A stretch of DNA of 6,034 nucleotides from SFLA01 sp964485815. Its GTDB lineage: Bacteria; Bacillota; Clostridia; Oscillospirales; CAG-382. Shown in pieces: positions 4,601 through 6,034 of this stretch. Every line of letters begins with the position of its first letter. Position 1 is the first letter of the stretch. The translations under genes were made by a program, and so were the position numbers. The notes beneath the pieces are model-generated. The model saw nothing but the letters and a program-made list of their open reading frames with translations, was not told where the DNA came from and searched no databases. The stretch lies in the NCBI GenBank assembly GCA_964485815.1, contig CAZAJX010000063.1, positions 1 to 6,034 on the forward strand. The letters are read 5' to 3'.

Positions 4601-5160
4601 TTTTTAGCCCTCCTCAACGAAATCAGCGTGCTTCCCAAGCCGATAAGTCCTGCGCAAATGATCACGGGAATAGTGCCCGCGCCGAATATGGCAACGGCAC
4701 AGAAAGCGACTGCAAACAAGGCGTAAAAGAACGCATCCTTTTTGCAGGCGGAAAACATTTTTAAAAACGCCTTAAGAATAAGGGCAATAACGCCTACACG
4801 AATGCCGAAAAACATATAGTTTATCGCTTCAATGCTTTTGAAGAAATCAAAAAACGCCGCAATAAACACCATTATAATGAAAGGCGGAACCACGGTTCCC
4901 GTCGTAGCCGCAATGCTGCCCAAAACGCCTGCCTGACGGTATCCCACGAAGGTAGCGGTGTTCACCGCAATGGGACCGGGCGTGCTTTCCGCCACGGTAA
5001 CCATATCCAGCATTTCTTCATCGGTTATCCATTTCTTTTTGTCAACAGCTTCCGCAGCCATAATGCTTATCATCGCCGCGCCGCCGCCGAAGGTAAGCGC
5101 TCCGATCTTGAAAAACGACCAGAACAGCTCCCCGCAAGTTTTTAATTTATTATTACTCAT
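4597..5160 (-). CDS. CHR-family (chromate transporter) single-domain membrane protein, first of pair
   Basis: This 187-residue membrane protein is homologous to its downstream neighbour and carries the same CHR signatures: FFKIGALTFGGG (16-27), ESTPGP (58-63), NTATFVGYRQAG (67-78) and GSIAATTGTVVPP (81-93). Hydrophobic helices and a basic tail (RRAKK) follow. It covers one CHR domain, about half the length of long-chain ChrA proteins, so a functional unit probably needs both genes as a hetero-oligomer. The start is supported by AAAGGAG at 5169-5175, eight bases before the ATG. It is first in a two-gene operon with its own promoter at 5184-5212, whose spacer contains a perfect palindrome that could be an operator. 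No dedicated regulator gene is adjacent. Confidence 0.93.
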   Translation of the reverse strand: MSNNKLKTCGELFWSFFKIGALTFGGGAAMISIMAAEAVDKKKWITDEEMLDMVTVAESTPGPIAVNTATFVGYRQAGVLGSIAATTGTVVPPFIIMVFIAAFFDFFKSIEAINYMFFGIRVGVIALILKAFLKMFSACKKDAFFYALFAVAFCAVAIFGAGTIPVIICAGLIGLGSTLISLRRAKK

Positions 5161-5183
5161 ATTAAAATCTCCTTTAATAAAAT

Positions 5184-5212
5184 ATGATACTATTTTTGCG
5201 CAAAAATGTCAA
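5184..5212 (-). promoter_or_regulatory. Sigma-A promoter of the CHR operon
   Basis: On the minus strand TTGACA (5212-5207), exactly 17 bases, then TATCAT (5189-5184, five of six to consensus). The start is predicted near 5177, two bases before the ribosome site, giving a leader of about 17 nt. The -35 box directly follows the U-rich tail of the terminator of the preceding solute-binding gene. Confidence 0.8.
5193..5206. promoter_or_regulatory. Perfect 14-bp palindrome in the CHR promoter spacer (candidate operator)
   Basis: TTTTTGCGCAAAAA is perfectly self-complementary and occupies 14 of the 17 bases between the -35 and -10 boxes, touching the -35 hexamer. A dimeric regulator bound here would block or distort RNA polymerase contact. 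No uninterrupted hairpin function is expected because it lies upstream of the transcription start. A chance palindrome is possible in AT-rich promoter DNA, though the central GCGC makes it less trivial. Confidence 0.4.
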
Positions 5213-5224
5213 GCAAATAAATAA

Positions 5225-5252
5225 CCCCAAAAAGCCTTGCGGCTTCTTGGGG
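5225..5252 (-). terminator. Intrinsic terminator of the solute-binding protein gene
   Basis: CCCCAA (5225-5230) pairs with TTGGGG (5247-5252), and after one mismatch AAGCC (5232-5236) pairs with GGCTT (5241-5245) around a 4-nt loop. On the minus strand the tail is TTATTTATTT. It lies 17 bases past the TAA at 5270-5272. Confidence 0.85.
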
Positions 5253-5269
5253 TAAAAAGCGGGTTGATT

Positions 5270-6034
5270 TTATTCGAGCAGTCCTTCGACTGTGTTTTCC
5301 ATATCGGATTCAACTCTTCCCGCAATACTTTCAAAACGGGAAACGTAGTTGGAATCTGTGTAATAGAATGCGCTGGTTGCGTTGCCCCAGCCGTAAATAT
5401 TTGCAAGGTCAAATACACGGGAAGCGAAGATTATATCAAGCATTCTGCCGGATTCATCATCGCGGGAAGCCTGAAGCTTCAGGGTTCTGTCATAGTATTC
5501 GGGAGTAACCACGTTCTTGCTCATTGCGGCGATAGCCTCAATAACAAGACCCAGATCCTCAACGTCTTTAACGTTTCTGGGAATAGCCAGAGCAGAGGTC
5601 TTGGAGGGAGAAACGGAGTGATAATATCTCTCCTGCTCCGCGTCCATCTTGGGAATGGGAAGCATACCGAAATCGTCCTCCATAGCACGGAAACCGGTAA
5701 GATTCATAAGTCCGCCCATGTAGAACAGCTCTCTGCCGTCGGTAAAGGCTTTAATAATGGTTTCTTCCCAAACGTTGGTAAAGCCCTTGTTGTTGAATCT
5801 GCCGTCGTTGGCGATCATTACGGTCTTATCATCGCTGTAGAAATCGGTTATCTTGTCAAGAGCATCGTACATACTCTCGGTCTGGAGGGTGATATAAGGC
5901 ATATCGTCATCGTCCTTGGAGGCGATACGTTCGCCTGCGGCAAGAGCGTGAACATAAACGTTATACAGCTCGGTACCGAACGCCCAGGTATCTCTTTCGT
6001 CCAGAACGTCATCGTTGTTGCTGTTAAAGGTTAT
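5270..6034 (-). CDS. Extracellular solute-binding protein, family 1 (partial: C-terminal 254 residues)
   Basis: The frame is open to the right edge of the window, so the N terminus, signal peptide and lipobox lie outside. The visible part is the C-terminal lobe of an ABC-importer binding protein of the sugar/oligosaccharide type (SBP_bac_1-like). Numbering from the edge, it shows WAFGTELYNVYVHALAAG (17-34), a region with FTDGRELFYMGGLMNLTGFRAMEDDFGMLPIPK (97-129), where the conserved 'DFG-LP-PK' element sits, then HSVSPSKTSALAIPR (139-153), a helix with GLVIEAIAAMS (162-172), and RDDESGRMLDIIFASRVFDL (191-210). The internal ATG at 5902 lacks a ribosome site and falls after a run of four Asp codons inside the domain, so it is not the start. 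Partner permease genes would be expected beyond the edge. The ligand cannot be told. Confidence 0.88.
   Translation of the reverse strand: MTFNSNNDDVLDERDTWAFGTELYNVYVHALAAGERIASKDDDDMPYITLQTESMYDALDKITDFYSDDKTVMIANDGRFNNKGFTNVWEETIIKAFTDGRELFYMGGLMNLTGFRAMEDDFGMLPIPKMDAEQERYYHSVSPSKTSALAIPRNVKDVEDLGLVIEAIAAMSKNVVTPEYYDRTLKLQASRDDESGRMLDIIFASRVFDLANIYGWGNATSAFYYTDSNYVSRFESIAGRVESDMENTVEGLLE

Noticed and set aside
5270..5902. Complete solute-binding gene starting at the ATG at 5902
   Set aside because: The frame stays open to 6034 with sequence typical of the same domain, and there is no ribosome site at 5902; the gene is partial.

Overview
The window looks like a piece of a Clostridia (Bacillota) chromosome, most likely an uncultured gut-type Oscillospiraceae/Ruminococcaceae relative. 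The basis is strong AGGAGG-type Shine-Dalgarno sites, near-consensus sigma-A promoters, U-tailed intrinsic terminators, a lipobox lipoprotein, a family-1 sugar-type solute-binding protein, and short GC-rich palindromes scattered between genes. This placement is inferred from general character, not from a search.

Layout. Positions 1-354 hold no gene I can support; they carry a perfect 20-bp palindrome (94-113) and some weaker hairpins upstream of a plus-strand glycerophosphodiester phosphodiesterase gene (355-1074). That gene ends in a hairpin terminator (1131-1160) that is U-tailed on both strands. Positions 1171-1440 are non-coding and unusually rich in small perfect palindromes and a 12-bp direct repeat. 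From there to the right edge all genes are on the minus strand. A three-gene operon runs from 3817 down to 1441: a beta-propeller-like protein of unknown function, an SGNH/GDSL-hydrolase lipoprotein, and a HAD phosphatase. Each junction is a 4-base ATGA stop/start overlap, and a TTGACT-N17-TATAAT promoter lies just upstream.

Between that operon and the next lies a compact unit (about 3875-4021): an exact consensus promoter (TTGACA-N17-TATAAT), a transcript of about 110 nt with a 17-codon ORF that has its own Shine-Dalgarno, and a perfect 11-bp terminator hairpin. This is the most interesting unexplained element in the window. Next is a two-gene operon (5160 to 4025) of paired single-domain CHR (chromate transporter family) membrane proteins, again with an ATGA overlap. 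Its promoter (5184-5212) has a perfect 14-bp palindrome filling most of its spacer. At the right edge is the C-terminal 254 residues of an extracellular solute-binding protein, followed by its own terminator, whose U-rich tail abuts the CHR promoter.

Taken together, this is mostly ordinary chromosomal housekeeping and transport content: phosphodiester turnover, phosphate-ester hydrolysis, an extracellular esterase-like lipoprotein, anion transport and ABC-type solute capture. No phage, transposase, CRISPR array or defence gene is visible. The unusual material is in the intergenic regions: the small promoter-to-terminator unit, the palindrome in the CHR promoter, and the palindrome-dense gap.
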